The notes beneath the pieces were generated by a model. It made no database searches. It was not told the origin of the DNA and was given only the letters and a program-made list of their open reading frames with translations. This document shows, piece by piece, positions 45,839 to 55,963 of a stretch of 64,000 bases of DNA. Within the stretch, counting starts at the first letter, position 1, and each line of letters opens with the position of its first letter. Origin of the DNA: Candidatus Pacearchaeota archaeon (GTDB lineage: Archaea > Nanobdellota > Nanobdellia > Pacearchaeales > GW2011-AR1); NCBI GenBank assembly GCA_018221285.1, contig JAAOYJ010000003.1, forward strand, positions 151,030 through 215,029, in the 5' to 3' direction. Position numbers and translations under genes: made by a program.

Positions 45839-47473
45839 TCATTTTTTCAAGGCCCAATATCCTTTATTTTTTCCACGAACAATTTGTGGATTCCCAATAA
45901 ATTCAATTTTACCCTCATTCCTTAGTTCAAATACCCAATTGGATACTGTCCCATGAGGAATTTCTCCTGAAAAAATCTCCATGAAATCTTTCATATACCC
46001 TTTCTTATGATTTCTTAAATGTTCTAAGATTAATTCTTTATTTTTAGGTTTATCAAGTCCCTTTCTACGAGTATACTCTCCTGTTTTACCTATATGGGAA
46101 TAATATTTTTTTGAAAGAATATATTTTTTTGATCCGATTTTCTCAATCAAACCTAAACTAAACAAATTTTCCGTTAATTCCCCTGGAGGCACTTTTTTCC
46201 CTTCTTTAATCATCATTAAAACCATTAATTCTTTATAATTTAATTCTTTATTTTTATCTATAGCCACTCTAGAAACATATCTTGCAAATCTTGTGTCATG
46301 GACCATCCCATCAATCTCTAGAACTACCTTATATTCTGTAGTATTATTATAGTCTGGCATTCTTTTGCCCATTGAAAGTTGGTTTTGAATCATCAAATCA
46401 ACTCCATTACCAAATGACTCAACAAAATCACACTTGCTCAAAACCTCTGCTAAAAGTTTATTTCTTACTCTTGTTTCATCAACAATATTCTTGATTGTAA
46501 CTCCGGGCAATAAACCTCCTGGACTTTCAATTGCAATCTCTTTCAGAGATTGTGTTATTATAATTGAACCAATCTCAGAATAGTTTCTATGTATAATAGC
46601 ATTATTAATTGCTTCCCTTATTGTCTCTTCATCAATAAGTTGTTTTTTTAAAATTCTTAGACCAACATGTATGAAAAGATTCCTATTTCTTAAGTTAATC
46701 AAATTCCATAATTTATCATAATAGCCCAAATACCCCCCTTGAAAGATATGGGAAGAATCTGATCTAACTTTATTCTTATCTTCTTTATATTGAAATCTTA
46801 TTTCTGCATGGGGAAAGAATTTTTTAAGTGATTTTTCAGTACCCAATAAAATTAGTGCGGCATTAGTAATTTTCTTATCCCGAATTAATCCCAAATCAAC
46901 TAATAATCTTTCATCAGAATAATCATTTATTTTTTTCTCCACCTTTTTAGACTGTTTCAATAAACTCCTTAGAATACCTATATTTTTAGAATCTAAATCT
47001 AAGAACTTAGCATTTGTACAAATTTCGGCAGAAAAATCTTGGGTATATTCATTAGAAATTTTTTTAATTATTTCAGAAGTCATATTCACCAAACTTTCTC
47101 CCTCCCTCATCAAGTATTGCCCTTTAAAACCGATTGCTTCTCCAATAGGTCTTGAAGGAATGCTTAAAATTAGAACCCTTTTTCCATCATAAATAAACTC
47201 TTCCACTTCGATAGTCCTATTAAATTGTTCATACACTTTTTGTTTAAGCTTATTTATATCTTGAAAAGCCTTCGTACCACACACCTTTCTTGGAACTTTG
47301 TTTGTAACTCCAAAAATTAATTTCCCTCCTTTTTCATTCGCAATTGCACAATAATACCCGAATAGTGATTTTCTTCCACTTTTAAGAGGGAATTGATTTT
47401 TAGCTTCTTTAAATTCTAAATGTTCTGATTCGCTATCTGCATTCAATAATCTTTCAAATGTGTTTTTATCCAT
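45839..47473 (-). CDS. AlbA_2 (Schlafen-type) domain putative transcriptional regulator
   Basis: ESEHLEFKEAKNQF..., IANEKGGKLIFGV, GIRE-like ETIREAINNAIIHRNYSEIGSII; start adjusted to MDKNTF. Confidence 0.8.
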   Translation of the reverse strand: MDKNTFERLLNADSESEHLEFKEAKNQFPLKSGRKSLFGYYCAIANEKGGKLIFGVTNKVPRKVCGTKAFQDINKLKQKVYEQFNRTIEVEEFIYDGKRVLILSIPSRPIGEAIGFKGQYLMREGESLVNMTSEIIKKISNEYTQDFSAEICTNAKFLDLDSKNIGILRSLLKQSKKVEKKINDYSDERLLVDLGLIRDKKITNAALILLGTEKSLKKFFPHAEIRFQYKEDKNKVRSDSSHIFQGGYLGYYDKLWNLINLRNRNLFIHVGLRILKKQLIDEETIREAINNAIIHRNYSEIGSIIITQSLKEIAIESPGGLLPGVTIKNIVDETRVRNKLLAEVLSKCDFVESFGNGVDLMIQNQLSMGKRMPDYNNTTEYKVVLEIDGMVHDTRFARYVSRVAIDKNKELNYKELMVLMMIKEGKKVPPGELTENLFSLGLIEKIGSKKYILSKKYYSHIGKTGEYTRRKGLDKPKNKELILEHLRNHKKGYMKDFMEIFSGEIPHGTVSNWVFELRNEGKIEFIGNPQIVRGKNKGYWALKK

Positions 47474-47626
47474 CCAATAAGAAGATTCTAATACTTTAAA
47501 AATCTGACGTAAATAACGTATACACCGTATACAAACCATCTCAAAACACGAAAAATCCATGATTTAACCTATATTTTCCAGAATAGAAATATTTATAAAC
47601 CATAGTAACTCCAAAATTACAACAAA

Positions 47627-49207
47627 ATGAAAAACAAAACACTTTCATTGATGACTTTAACGATTTTATCGTTGGTAATGCTAGTTAGTTTTGCTAGTGC
47701 TGCAGCTTTAGAATTAGATTTAGTCTCTGCGCCAACAACAGTGGAGGCAGGAAGCACAGTTACAGTAACATTCAATCTTTCAGCTCCTGATGCAACAGTT
47801 GATTATGATGTATTGGTTTGGACTGGAAGTTCTTCAAATGTTGGAACATGGACAACTCTTCCTACAATTACCTCAATTGATATCGGACAAACAATCCCAA
47901 ACTTGGTTGCCGTTCTAACTGTTCCTGAATCTGCTTCTGGGACTATTACTGCAGTAATCGATTTGCAGAGTGAAACTTCTGCTGACGCACAATTAAGCGT
48001 ACCTACAATTACAATAACTCAACCTGACAGACCAGACGAAATCACAGAATGTATCTTAGTAGGAGACAATGGAAACTTGGAACTTACACTTGAGGATATT
48101 AAAGTTGATAAAGGATTCGGTGACGATGAGGAATGGTTTCCTCTTGATACAATTGAATTTGAAGTTGAAGTAGAAAACAAAGGGGACGAAAAGATAAAAG
48201 ATATTGCAGTAAGCTGGGGATTATATGATGAGGATAATGATGACTGGATTATAGATGATGAAGAGAGCGATTTTAATCTTAAAGATGGAGACGATGATAC
48301 ACTAATTATCACTTTCGAATTAGATGATCCAAGTGATTATGAAGACACTTCAAACTATGTATTCTATGTATGGGCAGAAGGAGAAGACACAGAACTTGAT
48401 GAAAACACTTGTGTAAGTACTTCAGAAGATATTGAAGTTATCAACGACGAAGCATTCTTGATAATGGCAGATTTCGAATACTTAGACACAGCTTCATGTG
48501 GAGATAGTGTGCCTGTTTCAGCAGAAATCTGGAATGTAGGAGATGAAGACCATGAAGAGGTTTCAGTAGTTATTTACAATAACGAATTAGGATATTCACA
48601 AATAGTAGAAGTTGGAGACGTAGATGGTTACGATAATGTGGCTTTTAATGTAGTATTAGAAATGCCAAGCGATGCAACTGAAAAAACATATCCTTTCAAG
48701 TTTGAAATTAGAGACGAAGACAATGATGTTTTCGAGAACGATTTTGATGACGATGAATCAATATTTACTGTTAATCTAAAAGTAGAAGGATGTGCTGTTG
48801 CCCAAACAGCTTCAGTTTCTGCAAGCCTAGAATCTGGAGGAAAAGCAGGAAAACCATTAGTAATCAAATCTACTGTTATAAACACAGCAGACGAAGCAGT
48901 TACTTACACTGTTAACGCAGCAAGTTATACTGAATGGGCAGATTCAGCAAGTGTTGATCAAGGGACTTTCACACTTCCAGCAGGAAACTCAAAAGATGTT
49001 TTAATCACATTCGATGTAACTAAAGATGCTTCAGGTACAAAGTTCTTTGATTTAGAAGTAGTCTCTGAAAACGAATTGGTTACAACTCAACCAGTCTCAG
49101 TACAGATTGAGGGAAGCTCAAGCAATTATATATGGTTACTTGGAGTTCTAATCGCAGTTCTTGTTGTAGCAATCATAATCGTTGCAATGAGATTAGCACG
49201 AAGATAA
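47627..49207 (+). CDS. secreted CARDB-like surface protein with C-terminal TM
   Basis: Signal peptide, repeated beta-rich acidic domains, C-terminal TM followed by RLARR. Confidence 0.7.
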   Translation: MKNKTLSLMTLTILSLVMLVSFASAAALELDLVSAPTTVEAGSTVTVTFNLSAPDATVDYDVLVWTGSSSNVGTWTTLPTITSIDIGQTIPNLVAVLTVPESASGTITAVIDLQSETSADAQLSVPTITITQPDRPDEITECILVGDNGNLELTLEDIKVDKGFGDDEEWFPLDTIEFEVEVENKGDEKIKDIAVSWGLYDEDNDDWIIDDEESDFNLKDGDDDTLIITFELDDPSDYEDTSNYVFYVWAEGEDTELDENTCVSTSEDIEVINDEAFLIMADFEYLDTASCGDSVPVSAEIWNVGDEDHEEVSVVIYNNELGYSQIVEVGDVDGYDNVAFNVVLEMPSDATEKTYPFKFEIRDEDNDVFENDFDDDESIFTVNLKVEGCAVAQTASVSASLESGGKAGKPLVIKSTVINTADEAVTYTVNAASYTEWADSASVDQGTFTLPAGNSKDVLITFDVTKDASGTKFFDLEVVSENELVTTQPVSVQIEGSSSNYIWLLGVLIAVLVVAIIIVAMRLARR

Positions 49208-49215
49208 TTCTTAAA

Positions 49216-49452
49216 ATGCCTCTCAAACAATTTGCTTGCCCAAGATTAAACATCCATTATTCTAAAAAAGGTGTTAACCAAACATTGCAAGTTCCTTATA
49301 CTTATGCAGAGGCAAATTCGGAAATCTTTTTGACAAGTGGGAAAACAATTGAAACAAGGAGCGTAGGATGTGATGAATATGATAATGGAACTAAATCATG
49401 CAATTTAGATAAGCGAGCATGCGTTCTTGACGATTTAAAAGATTTAAAATAA
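49216..49452 (+). CDS. hypothetical protein
   Basis: Start adjusted to MPLKQFACPRLN. Confidence 0.5.
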   Translation: MPLKQFACPRLNIHYSKKGVNQTLQVPYTYAEANSEIFLTSGKTIETRSVGCDEYDNGTKSCNLDKRACVLDDLKDLK

Positions 49453-49478
49453 ACTTTTTCATTATCAACTCCCTAAAT

Positions 49479-49498
49479 CTCACAAGTAAACTTGTGAG
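49479..49498. repeat. palindrome upstream of the archaeosortase-like gene
   Basis: CTCACAAG-TAAA-CTTGTGAG perfect 8-bp stem. Confidence 0.65.
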
Positions 49499-49546
49499 CT
49501 ATTTTATCACACAAATTCATTTAAACCCTTTTCCATTTTATCTTTT

Positions 49547-50107
49547 ATGGATGAGAAATCAAAGAAACAATTACTAGATTTCTTAGGGAGATATTTAATC
49601 CTAATCTTGATCGCACTACCGAATCTTTACCTTTTTTATTTGATCTTCACCCCTTTAACACTTTACCCTGTGTATTTCATTCTTAATTCATTCCTTGATT
49701 GTTCTCTAGCAGATAATGTAATTATTGTCTCCGGCTGCTTCCCAATAGAAATAATTAACGCCTGTGTTGCAGGGGCGGCATATTACCTGCTATTAGCACT
49801 TAATCTGGCCACTCCGAAAATAAAACTAAGAAAAAGAATCAACCTAATAATCTTCTCTTTTACATCCTTCCTAGTCCTAAACATCATAAGAATACTTCTC
49901 CTGAGCCTCTTATTCGTCTCAGAATCACTCTGGTTCGACTTTCTCCATAAATCCCTATGGTATCTACTAAGCATCCTTTTTGTAGCTGGAATCTGGTTCG
50001 CAGGAGTAAAAATATTCAAGATAAAAGAAATACCTTTCTACTCAGACTTTTTATCTCTCTACAAGAAATCTCATTTAAAGAAAGTTAATAACTCCCAAAG
50101 TCCCTAA
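49547..50107 (+). CDS. archaeosortase/exosortase family protein
   Basis: Multi-TM with candidate catalytic Cys (INACVAGAAYYLLLA), Arg (LNIIRILLLS) and His (FLHKSLWYL). Confidence 0.8.
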   Translation: MDEKSKKQLLDFLGRYLILILIALPNLYLFYLIFTPLTLYPVYFILNSFLDCSLADNVIIVSGCFPIEIINACVAGAAYYLLLALNLATPKIKLRKRINLIIFSFTSFLVLNIIRILLLSLLFVSESLWFDFLHKSLWYLLSILFVAGIWFAGVKIFKIKEIPFYSDFLSLYKKSHLKKVNNSQSP

Positions 50108-50632
50108 TAATATCAAAATCCCTGCAATTAAAATCCCTGCACTTATTGCTAATATGCTCTTTTTCCTATCCAAACCCAATAACCACGAAACAAGGCAGCC
50201 AGACCATGCCCCTGTCCCAGGAAGAGGAACTCCTACAAACAAAACCAATGCAAGAAATCCTAAAGAACTATAATTCCCTTTAAATTTATCAACCCTCTTT
50301 TGAAAGACTCCAAGATACTTCTCAAATAATCTTTTGTAAATCCCAACCCTCATAAAAACACTATGGAGGTGATCCAGAAAATAAAACACAAAAAAGATTA
50401 GAATTATATTCACTAGAACTATTGGTAAGAAAGCAAATATCACTGGAATACCATTGTCTATCGCATAAACAACCCCTAATGGCAACCCAACTCTTAATTC
50501 TGTCACAGGAAGAACAGTAAGAATCAACGCATAAAGAAGCCTTAAATCCATTTTATATCTTACCCTGAATATCAATAAACGTTTCAACCATGAACCTTTC
50601 AGTGCCCTCAAGAATCTCACAATTTGCAACAT
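50075..50632 (-). CDS. small multidrug-export family (sm_multidrug_ex) membrane protein
   Basis: TELRVGLPLGVVYA...FVGVPLPGTGAWSGCLVSWLLGL. Confidence 0.75.
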   Translation of the reverse strand: MLQIVRFLRALKGSWLKRLLIFRVRYKMDLRLLYALILTVLPVTELRVGLPLGVVYAIDNGIPVIFAFLPIVLVNIILIFFVFYFLDHLHSVFMRVGIYKRLFEKYLGVFQKRVDKFKGNYSSLGFLALVLFVGVPLPGTGAWSGCLVSWLLGLDRKKSILAISAGILIAGILILLGTLGVINFL

Positions 50633-51266
50633 TTATTTCATAACATGCAGGCCCGATTTCCTTAATCTCTGTAGAGTTCCCTTGTTGGATTCTTACAAAC
50701 ATATATTCTTTATTCTCACTACAACTCGCATTCTCATCTCTAAGAACAGGAACCCGTATGAATTCATAAAGTTTCACTAAATTTGCAATAGCAATCATAC
50801 CATCTCCATCACAATTAAATTCTTCAGTTAGATTAATCACAAGATTCTTCGGGAGATCAAACTCTCCCTCAAAAGGAACATCTTCCAATTTCCGCGGATC
50901 CTTTCTAAGGAAAAAATTATAATCTACTTTCCTTCCTTGATACATTGCAGGAATAGTTGTTCTATAGAAAACCAACTCCCCTTCTTTTACAACATCAAAT
51001 TTAACTCCTTCATATTCAAAATGCCTGATAGAATCAACTGCAAAATAACCTCCAATAAATAAAATTATTATCACCCCCAACACAAGTAAGATATTTCCCA
51101 ATAATCTGTTATGGTGGTCAATTTGCTTTTTAGTTGTAGGTTTCGATTCCATTGGCTTACCACAGGTTCTTATTATTTTCTCTTTCCCATCCTTTCCTTC
51201 AACTTCAAAAACCTCGCAGATTTCTTCCTTTTTCTTTGATTGTTCTTTCTTAGTTTTTTTTGCCAT
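50553..51266 (-). CDS. membrane-anchored extracellular protein, unknown
   Basis: Single TM plus Cys-containing extracytoplasmic domain; start adjusted. Confidence 0.55.
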   Translation of the reverse strand: MAKKTKKEQSKKKEEICEVFEVEGKDGKEKIIRTCGKPMESKPTTKKQIDHHNRLLGNILLVLGVIIILFIGGYFAVDSIRHFEYEGVKFDVVKEGELVFYRTTIPAMYQGRKVDYNFFLRKDPRKLEDVPFEGEFDLPKNLVINLTEEFNCDGDGMIAIANLVKLYEFIRVPVLRDENASCSENKEYMFVRIQQGNSTEIKEIGPACYEINVANCEILEGTERFMVETFIDIQGKI

Positions 51267-51270
51267 TTTA

Positions 51271-51867
51271 TTATTCAATTCCTAACACTTTAAATAAGTA
51301 TTTGTCAACCAACTTTATTAAGTTTTCCCTTTCACCGTCGATAAAAACACAATTATCCTCCTGGATTATTCTTGATTCATTACTTTCTCTAATTATAATA
51401 AAATTATTCTCACAAGTTTTTACTGGCAAATCTCCTTCACATTCTTCCAGACAAGCACCCTGCATCCTTTGAACAATTTGATTAAAATCCGGATGAAGAT
51501 TTCTATAAAGTTCCCACTTAGCATTCTCATCTTCAGATAAAACATAAAGTGGTTGCCCAGAGTACTGGTTCAAAGGACTTATGTCTTCACTTATATTTAC
51601 TGATTCATTGAATTTTATTTCCGCCGGATTATTACTAAAAAGAAATTGAAAACTCCCAATATCTGAAACCCAAAAACCATTCTGGTTCACAAACTCAAAC
51701 CCGTTATAGGTAACCTCCCTAATTCCATTTTCTTCATCATCCCTAAACGAATTAACAATAATCCCAAATACACTCCCAAACATTATTAGGATTAAAAAAC
51801 CTCCCAAGAGAAATTGATTTCTTTTCGCACGTTTCGCTTGATCTTTTTTTGTAGTAAGTTTTTTCAT
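51271..51867 (-). CDS. membrane-anchored extracellular protein, unknown (similar architecture to neighbour)
   Basis: Same architecture as the 50553 ORF. Confidence 0.55.
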   Translation of the reverse strand: MKKLTTKKDQAKRAKRNQFLLGGFLILIMFGSVFGIIVNSFRDDEENGIREVTYNGFEFVNQNGFWVSDIGSFQFLFSNNPAEIKFNESVNISEDISPLNQYSGQPLYVLSEDENAKWELYRNLHPDFNQIVQRMQGACLEECEGDLPVKTCENNFIIIRESNESRIIQEDNCVFIDGERENLIKLVDKYLFKVLGIE

Positions 51868-51979
51868 GAAGTAAGTTATTGAATGAGGTATAAAAAGATT
51901 ACTCTACGAGACTCTCGTCCTGTAGTTAAAAAAAGAAAAAAAAAGAAAGGGGATAAAATCCCCAATAAAATATTTTGAC

Positions 51980-54649
51980 TTATGCAGTCGCTGTAACCAT
52001 TGTAGCGGTTGTAGCTGTCGAACCTAAATACTCTTTACTTGTATCAACTGATTGAGTTGTCAAGAATTTAGCAGCATTTACAGTATCCGCAGCATCGTAA
52101 CCCGCAACTAATAAAGCAACCTTGCTAGTAACACTTGAACTAGTGTAACCTTTAATCAGGAATTGTCCTGATCCGGCTCCAGTTAATTCTGTGAATCTAG
52201 CACCACATGCTGCCTCACCTACTAAGCTAGCAGCAGCTGAATTAATACAGCTTCCACCAATAACAACTAGGTTCTTCGTAGCAACTGAGCTAACTTCACT
52301 ATCCTTTACAAGAACTTCTCCAAGAGGAGTCGCTGTACTTCCAGAAGCACCTGCCGTAATTGAAGCTTCTGCTTCTGCTACATATACCTGTGCATGAACT
52401 TGCTCATCAGGATAATTAATCTCTACAGTATTCTGGTCAGTGGTTGATTTATCTGTGTCAATAACTGTTCCCCACTTATCCATTGTAGCATAGACATCAT
52501 CATCTGTAGCTTCTCTTTGAATCTCATTCCAATCAGTATATGCCGCATTGTTATTCCAAGTTGTTTCAACTTCTTGAACTCCTAGTAAATCTGTTGTAGT
52601 AGATTTCACTTCCATCTCAACAATCAATGCTTCATATTGATTCTCTTTATCTTCTTCTTCGAAGATAACAACTGCTGGAAACTTTTGAGTTGCAGATTCT
52701 GCAGCATCAAGTAAGTAGATAAATGTTTCATTGTCTGTTCCATATGAAGAGAATCTATACTTCAACTGTCCAATTGTAATATCATCGTCTTCAGTAGCAG
52801 TTGTATTGTGTATAACAGCACTTCCTCCTTGAACAGTAAGATTCCATAAAGAATCTGCTATTCCCGCATCATTATTATGGATAGTCTCAATATATGTATA
52901 TCCGTCCCCATCAGGAAGATAGAGTCTTGTCAAATCAGTTGCAGAATTTCCAGTTGGATTTACAAAAGAAAGATTCCGTGGCGCATAAAATCCAACATTT
53001 GCTCCCTTAGAAGTTTCAATTGTTGGGTATAACACTAACTGGGCATATTCTGTTGTTGTATCTGGATAATCCAAAATCACATAATCTGCACCTTCTGCAG
53101 TTTTATCATGGTATGCAACAGTATAAGTTTTTCCACCTACAACCAAATCACCAGCACCTTCACTAGTAACGGTTACTTTATATTCATCTCTTTCAGCAGC
53201 AGATCTTGGATCAAAAGCATCTCTAAAGACAATATCATCGTTTGTTGTATCAGAATCATTACTAAATGAAGAGAACTCAAGAAGATAACCTTCAGCTTCA
53301 TTACCTACCATAACATATTGAGATATGTTAATCTTTTCACCTTCAAGAACATGGATGATATCTTTTCCAGAATCACCTGAGTCTCCTAATCTTGCACTCG
53401 CTGAATCATTGTAAAGCCAATTAACTTTTTTAGTGTGGCCTGAATGCGTTGTCATCTCAATGGTCGCCTTATCCCCTCCTGCAGCAGCAACACTTATTGT
53501 TTCTCTGTTATCATCAGAATACATTGAAGAGAAGTCAATCTTTATTGTGCCGAAAACAGGGTCTACAAAACTTTCACCTGCAACAAGAGCATCTTTATCA
53601 GAGTCATCTGGAACAACACTTATTACAAAACCAGTTGAGATCCCCCAATCTGTTCCACCATATGATACAAGAGTTCCGTCAATACTTGATTCATCAGAAC
53701 CAACTTTTACCTTATTTCCATCATCTAAAAGTATTTTGTTTGCCCCAACAGTAACTTGTGCAGTTAATCTGTTTGTAGCAGTATCTTCATCAGCCAAATC
53801 AATCGCAATGTCAATACCTTGAACTTTTTTAGATGCGTCCTCGTTAATCTCTTTAGTTTGAGATGCTCCTGTACTATCCGTTACTTTAATAGTCGCGGCA
53901 GTATCTGATGCTCCAGAAAGTTCAATAGTATATGTCTCATCCTCAACTGTTACAGTCGTGGATGTTGGGTCACTTCCACCTACCGATAATGCAACTGTTT
54001 CAGAAGATTCATATAGGTAAAGCTTTGTACCAGTAGTTCCTGCTCCAACAGTATATTGTTTACCAAACAAATTCAATGTTTCACCAATAGAATCTGTGTG
54101 GTTTAAAGCAACATTTTGATCAAATGTAACAGTCATATTATACATCGCACTTGCAACAGAAGTTCCTGTTGAAAAAGCAGCAATAGGATCATCATCACTT
54201 GTAGGATGATTGTTAAACTCTAAAATTGGAGTCGGAGTCATTGCAATTGTTTGTGTATAATCAGCAGCAACATTCCCTTCAAAATCACCATCTGCCAAAA
54301 CAGTTGGTAATTCTGTATCAGTCAATGTTGTTCTAACATTATTCATACTTGTGTTCATATATATTTTAGATGAACTTGTGAATAATGCAAAAGCTTCACC
54401 ACTAACACTTGTACTTGTCTCACTACTTGATGTTCCTAAAGAAGACTGAAGATTTGTTTGAATGTTTCCTGCTTGAAGTATATCTAATGTGGATACTCCT
54501 TCTCCAGTACCATATACAATTGCCACATCTGCGTTACTTCCTACAACGAAAGGTGTAGGATAGTTTGCTGCAGCAGCAAATCCGAGTGTACTTACTAGCA
54601 TAGCTCCGCTAGCTAATAGCGAAACCACTTTTCTAAATTTTAATTTCAT
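51980..54649 (-). CDS. S-layer protein
   Basis: 889 aa, signal peptide, N-terminal VVGSNADVAIVYGTGEGVSTLDILQAGNIQ, beta-rich acidic body; AAAGGAGG SD. Confidence 0.8.
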   Translation of the reverse strand: MKLKFRKVVSLLASGAMLVSTLGFAAAANYPTPFVVGSNADVAIVYGTGEGVSTLDILQAGNIQTNLQSSLGTSSSETSTSVSGEAFALFTSSSKIYMNTSMNNVRTTLTDTELPTVLADGDFEGNVAADYTQTIAMTPTPILEFNNHPTSDDDPIAAFSTGTSVASAMYNMTVTFDQNVALNHTDSIGETLNLFGKQYTVGAGTTGTKLYLYESSETVALSVGGSDPTSTTVTVEDETYTIELSGASDTAATIKVTDSTGASQTKEINEDASKKVQGIDIAIDLADEDTATNRLTAQVTVGANKILLDDGNKVKVGSDESSIDGTLVSYGGTDWGISTGFVISVVPDDSDKDALVAGESFVDPVFGTIKIDFSSMYSDDNRETISVAAAGGDKATIEMTTHSGHTKKVNWLYNDSASARLGDSGDSGKDIIHVLEGEKINISQYVMVGNEAEGYLLEFSSFSNDSDTTNDDIVFRDAFDPRSAAERDEYKVTVTSEGAGDLVVGGKTYTVAYHDKTAEGADYVILDYPDTTTEYAQLVLYPTIETSKGANVGFYAPRNLSFVNPTGNSATDLTRLYLPDGDGYTYIETIHNNDAGIADSLWNLTVQGGSAVIHNTTATEDDDITIGQLKYRFSSYGTDNETFIYLLDAAESATQKFPAVVIFEEEDKENQYEALIVEMEVKSTTTDLLGVQEVETTWNNNAAYTDWNEIQREATDDDVYATMDKWGTVIDTDKSTTDQNTVEINYPDEQVHAQVYVAEAEASITAGASGSTATPLGEVLVKDSEVSSVATKNLVVIGGSCINSAAASLVGEAACGARFTELTGAGSGQFLIKGYTSSSVTSKVALLVAGYDAADTVNAAKFLTTQSVDTSKEYLGSTATTATMVTATA

Positions 54650-55082
54650 TAATTTTTAACCTCCTTTCAACTCTATAATTATGTTGTCTATGACAACCCT
54701 CTTCCAATTCAATAGTCATAGGGTAAGACCACTTCATTGGATGAACATGATTTGTTGTTTTCACCATTTTGTTTGTAATTACGAGAACTTGTGTCCTCTT
54801 CTTATACCCTATAAGAACGCTCGAAAGCGTACAATTCAATATAATTTTTACTTTAAAAAGATTGCTATACTATTTTTCCTAATTTACCCTAAAAACAGTG
54901 TTTTTTAGGGGTTTACTTATAAAAGTTGTGTTATCACTAGATTATTAATACATATTTGCAATATTCTATAAACCATACATTTATTAACATAGGGTAATTA
55001 ATTATAATATATATTAAAATTAAATAGATATCTATAAAATATATGTTAAACATATATACTAAGAAATAAACCATATAGTAAA

Positions 55083-55439
55083 ATGGCAAAAACAAAAACC
55101 AAAGTTAGGGAAATCACAATTACAGAATCCAAGGGAGCATTCTCTATTTTTAAGAAATCAAGAACAAAGAAAGACTATGATTTTTCAGGGGTTTTGGCTT
55201 TAAGGCAGCTTTTGAGTAATGAAAAGGCAAGGATTTTAGATGTGATAAAGAGAGAAAATCCTAAATCCATTTATGACCTGGCAAAAAGGCTTGGAAGAGG
55301 CTTCAAATCAGTAAATGATGACATAAAACTTCTAGAGAGATTCGGATTTATCGAGCTAATTGAGGAAAAAACCAAGAATAGGGTGCGGCATAGACCTGAA
55401 ATAATTGTAGATACAGTCACAATTCATCTGAAAATCTAG
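55083..55439 (+). CDS. HTH (winged-helix) DNA-binding protein
   Basis: SIYDLAKRLGRGFKSVNDDIKLLERFGFIELI. Confidence 0.75.
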   Translation: MAKTKTKVREITITESKGAFSIFKKSRTKKDYDFSGVLALRQLLSNEKARILDVIKRENPKSIYDLAKRLGRGFKSVNDDIKLLERFGFIELIEEKTKNRVRHRPEIIVDTVTIHLKI

Positions 55440-55963
55440 TAATAAGCTGTAAAAAGTATGTCAATTCCTTTCAAATATTGAACAGCACCTTTTGAATTTC
55501 CAACCATCTCTCCTTCTTGAATAAGTAAGATTTCCTCATCATTTGAAAGAATTTTTAGTTCATATCCTTTAATTAGCCTATCTTCTCCAACTGGCCAGCT
55601 TTCAGCGAGAATCTCTCTAATAGTCGTATCTAAGACTTCACAAGTATCTCTATTATCTGAACACATTTCTCCATTCTTACATGCAGTTATTAATCTCCTT
55701 ATAGAATAATATACTGGCTCATAACCTTCAGCGCAATCTGTGGTATATTCTTTAAATGACTGAATAAAACTCTCAACTTCATAACTTTCAACAGCTTCTT
55801 TTTGAGGACTTCTCAGAGAAAATCCTATGAAAATAAGAAGAATCACTGTAACTATGATGACTATCATTGTGAATCCTATCATCTCCTCCTGTCCAGATTT
55901 ATTCTTGATAGCAAAGGAAATCTTTGATTTCCGCCCCTGTGCTCTTCTATTTATTTTTCTCAT
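55436..55963 (-). CDS. pilin-like membrane-anchored protein
   Basis: KNKSGQEEMIGFTMIVIIVTVILLIF. Confidence 0.5.
   Translation of the reverse strand: MRKINRRAQGRKSKISFAIKNKSGQEEMIGFTMIVIIVTVILLIFIGFSLRSPQKEAVESYEVESFIQSFKEYTTDCAEGYEPVYYSIRRLITACKNGEMCSDNRDTCEVLDTTIREILAESWPVGEDRLIKGYELKILSNDEEILLIQEGEMVGNSKGAVQYLKGIDILFTAYY

Noticed and set aside
45808-45840. Tandem ~12-bp units agtaaatggtc downstream of the AlbA_2 gene, considered as a repeat array
   Set aside because: Only about two and a half units with no spacers; not CRISPR-like and probably simple tandem duplication.
53433-53822. ORFs antisense to the S-layer gene
   Set aside because: Shadow frames of a long, codon-biased gene.
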